A stretch of DNA of 10,332 nucleotides from an uncultured Verrucomicrobiales bacterium (GCA_937893015.1 CALBJX010000082.1:1-10332); one strand, 5' to 3'; counted from the first letter of the stretch, positions 1 to 6,490 are shown. Notes: generated from the letters alone by a model not told the origin. Program-made: numbers and translations.

Positions 1-111
1 CTGATTGTGGACTGCGCCATCCGCCGCAACGAATCCCGCGGTCTGCACTACACGCTGGACGCCCCCGACAAGCTGCCGAACGCCGTCCCGAGCGTGCTGC
101 ATGCGTGGTAA
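1..111 (+). CDS. nadB: L-aspartate oxidase, C-terminal end (partial)
   Basis: Only the last 36 codons and the TAA stop (109-111) of this gene are inside the window; the rest lies to the left. The visible residues include RRNESRGLHYTLD, the well-conserved C-terminal signature of L-aspartate oxidases (the family usually shows an SRG-HY-D pattern just before the end). The enzyme is an FAD flavoprotein of the cytoplasm that oxidises L-aspartate to iminoaspartate, the first step of de novo NAD synthesis, which NadA then condenses into quinolinate. Succinate dehydrogenase flavoproteins are homologous, but this tail motif is typical of NadB. The next gene starts 25 bp downstream on the same strand, so the two may be co-transcribed. 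The call rests on one short motif. Confidence 0.8.
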   Translation: MIVDCAIRRNESRGLHYTLDAPDKLPNAVPSVLHAW

Positions 112-136
112 TGTTTTTCTCCTCCCGCCTTTTCCC

Positions 137-1093
137 ATGCTAACCTTTCGTTCCCTTCCTGCCTACCTGTTTGCCGCGCTTCTGCTCGGTGCCCCCATGG
201 CGCAGGCCGTGGGCGTGAGCGGCACAGGCAAAAAGACGAGCGTGTCGGGCAAACTGGTGACGCGCGTCGCCTCCGAAACCCGCAAGCAGATGTCGGAGGA
301 GAACTTACGCGCCGCAGCCATCAAGGCGGGTCCCATGCGCCCTGTGCTGGACCAGAGCAACCGCCGCAACTTCCCCGACCCCAAGAAACTGCCGCAGACC
401 AAGCGAGCGGGCGTGTACCCGTGGCACTTCGACATCACGGCGACCTACTTCTACATCGGTGAGCTGGCGACGAAGAACAACCCCGTGCCCAACACCGCCA
501 GCAGCTGGGACAGCAAGTGGGATGACAACTACGGCGGCTACGACGATCCCGATCCCGCCCACCGCGACCCCGTGACCTTCGCGCCGCGCGGCTTCACCCC
601 GCAGCTCAACCCCTTCTACGTCGCCCTGCCCTACAACGACATCGAGCACGGCGGCCCCAAGCCCGAAGCCTCCAAGGTTATTCCGTGGTACAACATCTAC
701 AAAGGCGGCAAATACGAATCCGTCTGCCGCGGCACATGGGTGCAGATTTACTACAAGGGCCGCTACTGCTACGCCCAGTGGGAGGACTGCGGTCCCTTCT
801 GCACGGATGACTGGGAATACGTCTTCCAAGGCAAGCGCCCCAAGAACATGGCCAACAAGGCCGCGGGCATCGATATCTCACCCGCCGTGCGCGACTACCT
901 CGGCATCAAGGAGGGCACGGCCACCGTGCACTGGCGCTTCGTGGAATTCGCCCTCGTTCCCGGTGGTCCCTGGGCCCGCTATGGTAAAGACAACCCCTTC
1001 ATCAACCCCGAGCTCAAGCAAAGCATCCGCAAGTACCAGCTCAAAAACCGCATCATCACAACGAGTGCGAAGGAAGGATATTCGCAAAAGTAA
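137..1093 (+). CDS. Secreted protein with putative RlpA-like double-psi beta-barrel
   Basis: A 318-residue protein beginning with a classical signal peptide (hydrophobic run about residues 8-20, then GAPMAQA, a plausible signal peptidase I site), so it is predicted to be exported. The frame stays open back to position 5, but that upstream part overlaps nadB in another frame; the ATG at 137 places the signal peptide exactly at the N-terminus. Residues 211-221 (CYAQWEDCGPF), 243-256 (AGIDISPAVRDYLG) and 264-271 (VHWRFVEF) resemble the hydrophobic blocks and the D-S-P-A pattern of RlpA/expansin-type double-psi beta-barrels. From memory, similar proteins occur in Verrucomicrobia and Acidobacteria. 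A role in the envelope or on cell wall glycans is inference; no catalytic residue can be assigned. The stop codon overlaps the first bases of a repeat element. There is no Shine-Dalgarno; the 25-bp leader is nearly all pyrimidine. Confidence 0.7.
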   Translation: MLTFRSLPAYLFAALLLGAPMAQAVGVSGTGKKTSVSGKLVTRVASETRKQMSEENLRAAAIKAGPMRPVLDQSNRRNFPDPKKLPQTKRAGVYPWHFDITATYFYIGELATKNNPVPNTASSWDSKWDDNYGGYDDPDPAHRDPVTFAPRGFTPQLNPFYVALPYNDIEHGGPKPEASKVIPWYNIYKGGKYESVCRGTWVQIYYKGRYCYAQWEDCGPFCTDDWEYVFQGKRPKNMANKAAGIDISPAVRDYLGIKEGTATVHWRFVEFALVPGGPWARYGKDNPFINPELKQSIRKYQLKNRIITTSAKEGYSQK

Positions 1094-1256
1094 TGTACGA
1101 AGTACGATGTACGATGTACGATTTTGAGAATTCGGTGCGCTGTCGCGCACAAGCTCGACAAACGCAAAGCGCACGTCCACCTTTCGTCCTTTTCTCTGCG
1201 GCGAAGCCGCACGAATTTCCAAACTTCGTACATCGTACATCGTAAATCGTACATCT
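1092..1256. repeat. Palindromic repeat element with heptamer arms and two hairpins
   Basis: The left arm (1093-1123) is built of 7-bp units: TACGAAG, TACGATG, TACGATG, TACGATT. The right arm (1224-1254) carries the same four units on the opposite strand in reversed order, so the 31-bp arms are inverted repeats with 27 of 31 positions matching. Inside each arm comes a related block (TTTGAGAATTCG on the left, TTTGGAAATTCG on the right strand, 10 of 12 identical), then a hairpin: GTGCGC-TGTC-GCGCAC (1135-1150) and TGCGGC-GAA-GCCGCA (1197-1211). The left GTGCGCT can also pair with AGCGCAC at 1168-1174. The element fills almost the whole space between two genes. The architecture recalls paired REP/BIME or MITE-type elements; no T-run makes either hairpin an obvious terminator. 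Whether it is mobile is unknown. Confidence 0.75.
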
Positions 1257-1264
1257 CCTCCGCT

Positions 1265-2239
1265 ATGTTCAAAAATCTGCTCTTTGACTGGTCCGGCACG
1301 CTGTGCAACGATATGGCGCTCACGATTGAAGCGACCAACTACGTGCTGTCCTGCCATGGAAAGGCTGCGTTGACTATGGAAGAATTTCGCGCGGAGTTCC
1401 AGCTGCCCTACCCCGACTACTACGCCTGGAAAACGCCGGGGGTGCCGCTGGAGACGCTGGAGCGGGAATACCGCTACGCCTTTGCGCATGCGGAGTCGGG
1501 CGTCTTTCTGCTGCCCTATGCGCGGGAGTTCATGGCATTCTGCAAAAGCCGCGGCATCCGCTGCTTCGCCCTCACCAGCATGGACCCCAAGGCCTTCGAG
1601 GAGCAGAGCCGGGAGTTAGGCATTTGGCCCTATTTTGAGCACGTCCACTCCGGCATCCACAACAAGGAGCAGCACATCGGCACCCTCATGGTGCAGCACG
1701 GGTTGAAGCCCGAGGAAACCGCCTTCATCGGCGATATGCAGCACGACATGTGCGCCGCCCACTGCGCGGGCGTGACCGCCATCGGCGTGCTCACCGGCTA
1801 CAACAACCCCGAGCAGCTCGCCGTCGCTGCGCCCGACCTCACCGTGCCCGACCTCAGCTACCTCCGCCGCCTGATGGAGCGATTCCCCGCCCCGCAGCGG
1901 GACACGATTCACATCAACGGCCTCCGCTTCTCCTGCCGCATCGGTGTGCCCGCGGAAGAACGCGCCGAGCCCCAGGAGCTCACGGCAGACATCAGCATCA
2001 CGACCTCGCTACCCTTCGCCGCCATGCAGGAGGACATCACGCGCACCATCGACTACGACGCGCTCTCCCGCCGTCTGATCAAGCTGGCACAGGCAGAGGA
2101 AACCATCCTTTTGGAAACCCTCGCCCAACGCTTCGTCGAGTGCTGCCGCACCGAGTTCGGGGCCGAGCACGCCGCCGTTGAGCTGCACAAGTACATTCTG
2201 CCGAACACCGCCAGTGTCTCCGTACGCACAGAGTGCTGA
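1265..2239 (+). CDS. HAD-family hydrolase fused to dihydroneopterin aldolase
   Basis: A 324-residue two-domain protein. Residues 1-205 are a HAD hydrolase: motif I FDWSGTL (nucleophile D8), motif II Thr104 in ALTSMD, probable motif III Lys134, motif IV GDMQHD (D157, D161). Position 10 is Ser where most HAD phosphatases have the acid/base Asp. Residues 214-324 are a complete FolB-type domain, close to the family's usual 115-122 residues: IHINGLRFSCRIGV, the E231/E232 pair, Q237, Y264, ETLA (284-287) and K309. FolB splits 7,8-dihydroneopterin into 6-hydroxymethyl-dihydropterin and glycolaldehyde in folate synthesis, which needs a dephosphorylated substrate; the HAD half may provide that step (inference). 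The ATG at 1265 puts motif I at residues 7-13, as normal; the frame extends upstream only through the repeat element. No Shine-Dalgarno is present. It converges on the next gene with a 3-bp gap. Confidence 0.85.
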   Translation: MFKNLLFDWSGTLCNDMALTIEATNYVLSCHGKAALTMEEFRAEFQLPYPDYYAWKTPGVPLETLEREYRYAFAHAESGVFLLPYAREFMAFCKSRGIRCFALTSMDPKAFEEQSRELGIWPYFEHVHSGIHNKEQHIGTLMVQHGLKPEETAFIGDMQHDMCAAHCAGVTAIGVLTGYNNPEQLAVAAPDLTVPDLSYLRRLMERFPAPQRDTIHINGLRFSCRIGVPAEERAEPQELTADISITTSLPFAAMQEDITRTIDYDALSRRLIKLAQAEETILLETLAQRFVECCRTEFGAEHAAVELHKYILPNTASVSVRTEC

Positions 2240-2242
2240 GGC

Positions 2243-2620
2243 TTAGAACTCATCCGGGGAAGGGACGGGGATATCCGGTTCAGGAGCGGCTTGGGGCGGC
2301 TGTGCCCGTGGCATGTAGCGCGTGACCTTCGGGGTGGGGTCGACGATAAAGACGCTTGTCGCGTCGGGAATGGAGACGGAGCCGAAGCCGATGCGCCCGT
2401 CCGGCAGGGCGATGGTGCAGCAGTATTCCTCGGCAGGCGAAATGTAAGCCGTGAACATCGCGGGTTCAAGGGGCTGTTTTGCTGCAACGGAGAGCGCCGC
2501 TAACACCCCGCAGGTAAACGCAGGCAAGGCCGACGCCGCTGCCGCCGCTACCGACACCGCACGCCCTGTCAGTTCCCGCGGCAGGATAGTACGCGCCGGC
2601 CTGTGACCGATCGTTCTCAT
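2243..2620 (-). CDS. Small membrane-anchored or secreted hypothetical protein
   Basis: A 125-residue protein that I do not recognise. It has a basic start (seven Arg/His in the first 20 residues), an Ala-rich hydrophobic segment at about 21-47 ending SVAAK, which could be a signal peptide or an anchor, then a short 75-residue domain (EEYCCTIALPDGRIGFGSVSIPDATSVFIVDP, split here only for description: a likely beta-rich core) and a Pro-rich, acidic tail ending SPDEF. The frame runs further upstream to 2785, but only through the rpoN start; the ATG at 2618-2620 gives the natural signal-like N-terminus and sits 7 bp from a promoter -10 element. Reality of the gene is supported by the promoter, the sensible N-terminus and tight packing (3 bp from the convergent gene, divergent from rpoN). 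Confidence 0.55.
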   Translation of the reverse strand: MRTIGHRPARTILPRELTGRAVSVAAAAASALPAFTCGVLAALSVAAKQPLEPAMFTAYISPAEEYCCTIALPDGRIGFGSVSIPDATSVFIVDPTPKVTRYMPRAQPPQAAPEPDIPVPSPDEF

Positions 2621-2627
2621 AGGGAAA

Positions 2628-2656
2628 AGCCTAGCACCGAAAACCTCGGGATACAA
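2628..2656 (-). promoter_or_regulatory. Sigma-70-type promoter abutting the 2620 start codon
   Basis: Read on the minus strand: TTGTAT (2656-2651), a 17-bp spacer, TAGGCT (2633-2628), then 7 bp to the ATG. Transcription would begin at or beside the A of the start codon, giving a leaderless mRNA. Each hexamer alone is a weak match; the 17-bp spacing and the same layout at two other genes are what support it. Confidence 0.4.
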
Positions 2657-2701
2657 GACGCCGATGGTTACAATCGTGTTACGGGATGCCTGAATACCGC
2701 C

Positions 2702-2730
2702 TTGCAGAAAGCAACCGTTTCTGGCATAAT
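2702..2730 (+). promoter_or_regulatory. Sigma-70-type promoter for rpoN-recQ
   Basis: TTGCAG (2702-2707), a 17-bp spacer and CATAAT (2725-2730, five of six consensus bases). Six bases later comes GTG at 2737, so the predicted transcription start coincides with that codon. No Shine-Dalgarno precedes GTG 2737. Confidence 0.5.
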
Positions 2731-2736
2731 GCCCCC

Positions 2737-4038
2737 GTGAGCTCCGCAGGGATGCAGCAGGGGATGAAGCAAAGCATGGTGGCAACCGCCGCCATGCAGA
2801 TGTTCATGCGCACCTTGCAGGCCACCAACATGGAGCTGCAACAGATAGCGGCACAGGCCATGGCCGCCAACCCCGCGCTGGAGGAACTTCCGCCCGCGGA
2901 ACCCGAAACGGACCTCGGCGCGCCCGATGCGGAGGCCACCCGCCGCCACGACTTTTTCATGGAATCGCTCACGGAGGAGGAGACGCTGGCCGCCCACCTT
3001 GCGGAGCAGATTCGCCGAAGCGCCCTGCCCCGCGCCGTGGAGGCGGCCGCGCTGACCATCATCCGCCACCTCGACCCGCACGGCTACTTCGGCTGCGAGC
3101 CCGAGCAGGTGCGCGAGGAGGAGGAATTGCCCGCCGCCGTGTTCCGCAAGGCGTTAAGTGCTGTCCGCGACCTTGACCCCGCGGGGGTGGGGGCCGTCGA
3201 CCTGCGCGACAGCCTCATGCTCCAGCTGGAACGGCTGGGCGAAGCGCACGAGCTGCCCATGCAGCTGCTGCGCGGGCATTGGGACGCGCTGGTGCGCCAC
3301 CGCTATGCCGAGGCCGCCAAGGAGCTGGGCCGCACGGAGGCCGATGTTGCCGCCGCCGCGCGCCGCATCGCCCGCCTGAATCCCGACCCCGGCAGCGGAT
3401 TCGCCCCCGCTGAGCGCAACGTCATCACCCCCGACCTCGTGGTGGACAGCGAGCTCAACGTCACCCTCACGGGCGAGAATGTGCCGCGGCTCACCCTCTC
3501 CGCCGCCTACCGCGAAATGATGGCGGAACAGGCGGACAAGCCCGAGGTGCGCAGCTATCTCTCCCGCTGTTTCCGCGAGGGGCGCGAGCTCATCCGCGCC
3601 GTGGAAGAACGCCAGCAGACCATCCTTGCCGTCGCCCGCGCCCTCGTCGCCCGCCAAACGGCCTTTTTCCGCAAGGGGCCGCACGCTCTCGCGCCGCTGA
3701 AGATGGAGGACATTGCCGAGGACTGCGGATGCAGCATCTCCACCGTCTCCCGCGCGGTGAACGGCAAATACTTACGATGCGCCCACGGCGTGTTTGAGCT
3801 GCGCTCCTTCTTCACCGCCGCCCTGCCGGCGGAGCCCGGCAGCGAGGGTGTCTCCGCCGGGGCCGTGCAAGCCCGCATCCGCGCCCTCATTGACACAGAG
3901 GACCCGCGCAAGCCGCTCTCCGACGCCAAGATAGAAGCCGCCCTCGCAGCGGAAGGCACCCTTGTTGCCCGCCGCACCATAGCCAAATACCGCGAGCAAA
4001 TGAAGATTCTGCCCGCCAGCCTGCGCAAAGTGAAATGA
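2737..4038 (+). CDS. rpoN: RNA polymerase sigma-54 factor
   Basis: Sigma-54 recruits core RNA polymerase to -24/-12 promoters and melts DNA only with an AAA+ enhancer-binding protein. With a GTG start the protein has 433 residues, slightly short for the family (about 450-500). Region I is clear (LQATNMELQQIAAQAMAANPALEE, residues about 25-48, described by position: Gln-rich, ending NP-LEE). The core-binding region has HLDPHGYF and RDLDPAGVGAVDLR. The DNA-binding helix-turn-helix is near residue 323 (EDIAEDCGCSISTVSRAV), and the RpoN box ARRTIAKYRE is at 411-420. I chose GTG 2737 because it aligns in length with the E. coli RpoN N-terminus and lies 6 bp after a -10 element; ATG 2752 and ATG 2686 are alternatives. 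The stop overlaps the recQ start by 4 bp (ATGA). No enhancer-binding protein or -24/-12 promoter was seen in the window. Confidence 0.93.
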   Translation: MSSAGMQQGMKQSMVATAAMQMFMRTLQATNMELQQIAAQAMAANPALEELPPAEPETDLGAPDAEATRRHDFFMESLTEEETLAAHLAEQIRRSALPRAVEAAALTIIRHLDPHGYFGCEPEQVREEEELPAAVFRKALSAVRDLDPAGVGAVDLRDSLMLQLERLGEAHELPMQLLRGHWDALVRHRYAEAAKELGRTEADVAAAARRIARLNPDPGSGFAPAERNVITPDLVVDSELNVTLTGENVPRLTLSAAYREMMAEQADKPEVRSYLSRCFREGRELIRAVEERQQTILAVARALVARQTAFFRKGPHALAPLKMEDIAEDCGCSISTVSRAVNGKYLRCAHGVFELRSFFTAALPAEPGSEGVSAGAVQARIRALIDTEDPRKPLSDAKIEAALAAEGTLVARRTIAKYREQMKILPASLRKVK

Positions 4039-5882
4039 CGAACAATCAGGAACAGCGTATTTTGGAGCTTTTCGGTGTTCCTGCCCTGCGCGAGGGGCAG
4101 CGGGAGTTGTTGGCCGCTGTGTTGGCGGGGCGCAACGCGCTGGGAGTGCTGCCGACGGGGCAGGGAAAAAGCCTTGTCTTCCAAGCGGCGGCGGCACTGC
4201 TGGGCGGCGTGAGTGTCGTGGTTTCCCCGCTCATTGCGCTGATGCGCGACCAATGCGAAGCCCTCGCCCGCCGCGGCATCCCCGCCGCGCGCTTCGATTC
4301 CACGCTGGAGGACGAGGAGAAGGACAGCGTGCTCCGCGCCGCGCAGACGGGTGAGCTGCGTCTGCTCTACGTTGCACCCGAATCGCTGGAAAACGAGGCT
4401 CTGCAAGCGGCTCTGCGCACGGCACCGCTCACCCTCTTCGTGGTGGATGAGGCGCACTGCGTCTCCCAATGGGGGCACAGTTTCCGCCCCGATTACCTGC
4501 GTCTGCCCGCGTGGCAACGCCGTTTCCCCTTCCGCAGCGTGCTGGCCCTCACCGCCACCGCCACGCCGAGCGTGCAGCGCGATTTGCAGCAAACCTTTTC
4601 CATTGCCCCCGCGGACACCATCGCCCTGCCGCCCGACCGCCCGAACATCGTGCGCCGCGCCCTGCCCGCCCCCGACCGCCGCGCCGCCCTGCTGGACTTT
4701 TTGGCGGATGCGCACCACCGCCCCGCCATTGTCTACTGCCGCAGCCGCAAGGAGACGGAGGCGCTGGCGGGCGAGCTCATGGCGCAGGGCTACGCCGCGG
4801 CGGGCTACCACGCAGGGCAGAACGCCGAGACCCGCGCCGCCCTGCAGGACGCTTTTCTCACCAACGAACGCGACGTGCTCGTGGCCACCATCGCCTTCGG
4901 CATGGGGGTGGACAAGCCCGATGTCCGCAGCGTGGTCCACTACTGCTGCCCCTCCTCGCCCGAAGCCTACCTCCAAGAGAGCGGGCGCGCGGGGCGAGAC
5001 GGCAGGCCCGCCGTCTCGCTGGTGCTGCTCAACGGGGACGACATCTGCGACGCCCGCAACCGCATCATCGCCGCGGAGCCGGATGCGGAGGGCGTGCTGC
5101 GCTGCTGCCGCTGGCTCATGCCCGCCGTGCGCCGCGTCATTTCGCCGTGGGAGGTGACGACCTCCTGCGACATCCCCGAAGATGTCATCGAGCGCACCCT
5201 GCAACTGGCCGAAGCACGCGGCACGCAGGAGGTGGAATCCCGCGGCTACCAGCTCTACAAGGTGAAACCTCTCTTCCCGCTCTCGACCATCTGCGACGGC
5301 CGCGACGCCGCCGAATGCGAACGCCTGCGCACGCTGGACAAGCGGCGCGAGGGTGAAGTGGCCGACCTCGCGGATGCATGGGACTGCACCTTTGCCGAGG
5401 CCATGGACTATCTCCGCGAATGCGAAGCCGCGGGCGAGTGGAAGCTGACCTTCCGCCGCATGGCGCTCTGCCTGCACACCACCGACCCGCAGGCCGATGC
5501 CCGCAGCGCTGCCGAGACTCTTTCCGCCGCCTACGCCCGCCGCCGCACCGCCGATGAAGCCCGCCTCGACACGCTGCTGGAGATGCTGTGCTCCGCCGAC
5601 TGTCTCACCGCCGCCCTGCACCGCTATTTCACGGACGAAGAATTTTCCGCCCCCGGCTGCGACCACTGCCGCGCCTGTGCCGAGCACACCCGCCTTGCCA
5701 TCCCCGCCCGCACCTACCGGGACGCCCCCCTGCCCGCCGACGCCGCGCTGCCCGAGTTCTTCCGCGACGCGCAGCGCCGCCGCTTCCTACTCGGCATCTC
5801 CACGCCGGGCAGCATGGCGCACCGCCTCTGGGCGCACCCGCTCTACGGGGCCAAGAGCGGCGCCGCGTGGGAAGAATTATAA
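4035..5882 (+). CDS. recQ: RecQ-family ATP-dependent DNA helicase
   Basis: A 615-residue 3'-5' superfamily 2 DNA helicase for recombination and replication-fork repair in the cytoplasm. Visible motifs: motif 0 around LREGQRELL (18-26), Walker A LPTGQGKS (39-46, K45), DEAH 138-141 followed by the RecQ signature CVSQWGHSFRPDY, motif III ALTATATPS (171-179), and motif VI QESGRAGRDGR (314-324). A C4 zinc site lies near the C-terminus: C523, C542, C545, C548, with CLTAALHRYF matching the usual C-R-x-L-x-x-Y-F helix. In E. coli RecQ this zinc site follows the helicase core at once; here about 175 residues intervene (including a probable winged-helix-like part from about 370), and no HRDC domain is seen. 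The tail RRRFLLGISTPG-HPLYGA resembles a RecQ subtype I recall from Pseudomonas and planctomycetes. It starts inside the rpoN stop codon, so it probably shares that mRNA. Confidence 0.9.
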   Translation: MTNNQEQRILELFGVPALREGQRELLAAVLAGRNALGVLPTGQGKSLVFQAAAALLGGVSVVVSPLIALMRDQCEALARRGIPAARFDSTLEDEEKDSVLRAAQTGELRLLYVAPESLENEALQAALRTAPLTLFVVDEAHCVSQWGHSFRPDYLRLPAWQRRFPFRSVLALTATATPSVQRDLQQTFSIAPADTIALPPDRPNIVRRALPAPDRRAALLDFLADAHHRPAIVYCRSRKETEALAGELMAQGYAAAGYHAGQNAETRAALQDAFLTNERDVLVATIAFGMGVDKPDVRSVVHYCCPSSPEAYLQESGRAGRDGRPAVSLVLLNGDDICDARNRIIAAEPDAEGVLRCCRWLMPAVRRVISPWEVTTSCDIPEDVIERTLQLAEARGTQEVESRGYQLYKVKPLFPLSTICDGRDAAECERLRTLDKRREGEVADLADAWDCTFAEAMDYLRECEAAGEWKLTFRRMALCLHTTDPQADARSAAETLSAAYARRRTADEARLDTLLEMLCSADCLTAALHRYFTDEEFSAPGCDHCRACAEHTRLAIPARTYRDAPLPADAALPEFFRDAQRRRFLLGISTPGSMAHRLWAHPLYGAKSGAAWEEL

Positions 5883-5890
5883 GCCCCCCG

Positions 5891-6334
5891 TCACGCCATT
5901 TTACGCAGCAGTTGCGTCAATTCAAACTGGAAGGCCTGCAACTCTTCGGGCGTGGGAGTGGCTGTCTGCTCAATCCAAGCGAAGCGGCCCATCGAGTCGA
6001 TTTGCCATGCGCATCGGGTGCCGCTCGGGAAGACCACCTTGCCGGATACCAGCGCACCGGGCAGATAGAGTTCATCCAATGTCACCACGGGCTTACCATC
6101 CGCAGCGGGAGCAGCTTCCGGGGCAGGAGCGGGTGCTTCTTCCCGGGGAGCGGGCGCGGATTCGGGGGCGGAGGCAATCTCAATGCCGTTATCCAGCAGC
6201 AGGAAGCGCACGTCCATAAAGGTGAGATGAGCACCGCACTCATTGACGAGTTTTTTCTGAATGCCGTTCAGGTCAATGCCCTGCGCGGCCCATGTGCGCA
6301 CCATCTCCAATTGCTCGGGGGAAATCTGACTCAT
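5891..6334 (-). CDS. Conserved small two-domain protein of unknown function
   Basis: A 147-residue protein without signal peptide or membrane segment, so probably cytoplasmic. Residues 5-50 form a helical module (EMVRTWAAQGIDLNGIQKKL, then HLTFMDVRFLLLDNGIEI). A Pro/Ala/Glu-rich linker spans about 55-80. Residues 82-147 form a likely beta-rich module with LPGALVSGKVVFPSG, SMGRFAWIE and a closing helix EELQAFQFELTQLLRKM. I recall proteins with this same layout (helical module, linker, beta module with a -DxMGR- stretch) in other Verrucomicrobia, but know no function. The helical part resembles a DNA- or protein-binding helical bundle only in a general way. It converges on recQ with an 8-bp gap and has its own promoter that predicts a leaderless transcript. 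Confidence 0.75.
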   Translation of the reverse strand: MSQISPEQLEMVRTWAAQGIDLNGIQKKLVNECGAHLTFMDVRFLLLDNGIEIASAPESAPAPREEAPAPAPEAAPAADGKPVVTLDELYLPGALVSGKVVFPSGTRCAWQIDSMGRFAWIEQTATPTPEELQAFQFELTQLLRKMA

Positions 6335-6340
6335 GGCTGC

Positions 6341-6369
6341 ATTTTACTCTGCGGGGCGGCGGGAATCAA
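6341..6369 (-). promoter_or_regulatory. Sigma-70-type promoter, predicted leaderless
   Basis: On the minus strand TTGATT (6369-6364), a 17-bp spacer and TAAAAT (6346-6341) lead to an ATG only 6 bp further on (6334). Both hexamers match consensus well (four and five of six), and the predicted transcription start falls on the A of the ATG. There is no room for a ribosome binding site in such a transcript. Confidence 0.6.
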
Positions 6370-6387
6370 GCCAAGATATTTTTCCTG

Positions 6388-6430
6388 CTGCGGTCATTTT
6401 GCTTTTCCCCGTTCTCCTGCGTCATTTTGC
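6388..6430 (+). repeat. Direct repeat in divergent promoter region
   Basis: CTGCGGTCATTTTGC at 6388-6402 and CTGCGTCATTTTGC at 6417-6430 differ only by one extra G; the 10-bp core GTCATTTTGC is identical, with starts 28 bp apart. The pair lies between the two divergent promoters, where binding sites for a regulator would be expected. Function is inferred from position only. Confidence 0.5.
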
Positions 6431-6448
6431 GTTTGCATTCACGCAAAA
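6425..6448. promoter_or_regulatory. Candidate operator: perfect 24-bp dyad over a -35 element
   Basis: TTTTGCGT (6425-6432) and ACGCAAAA (6441-6448) are perfect inverted repeats separated by 8 bp, and the intervening bases contain TTGCAT, the -35 candidate of the gene at 6491. A dimeric repressor or activator could bind here. As RNA it would be an AT-rich 8-bp hairpin with a following A-run, less like a terminator for the plus strand. Confidence 0.45.
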
Positions 6449-6461
6449 AATGTGCTAGAAA
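6433..6461 (+). promoter_or_regulatory. Sigma-70-type promoter for the 6491 gene
   Basis: TTGCAT (6433-6438), a 17-bp spacer and TAGAAA (6456-6461), with a TG two bases before the -10 (extended -10 character). The predicted start near 6468 leaves a leader of about 23 nt that is rich in T and C and has no Shine-Dalgarno. TATAGC at 6468-6473 is a rival -10 but lacks a -35 at the right distance. Confidence 0.4.
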
Positions 6462-6490
6462 ATGCGGTATAGCTTTCTTTTTTTACGACT

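Noticed and set aside
5..136. N-terminal extension of the secreted protein gene
   Set aside because: It overlaps nadB in a different frame and would bury the signal peptide; ATG 137 places it at the N-terminus.
1092..1256. CRISPR array
   Set aside because: The units are 7 bp, contiguous and inverted between arms; there are no 25-40-bp spacers or cas genes.
1124..1264. N-terminal extension of the HAD-FolB gene and other small frames through the repeat
   Set aside because: They are translations of the heptamer repeat and hairpins (YDVR-like peptides), which arise wherever this repeat occurs.
2686..2736. Upstream ATG start for rpoN
   Set aside because: It would place the -35/-10 promoter inside the gene and add 17 residues beyond the usual sigma-54 N-terminus.
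3555..5687. A 710-codon minus-strand open frame opposite rpoN and recQ
   Set aside because: Both opposite genes show complete family motifs; the antisense translation has no recognisable domain and is a codon-bias shadow.
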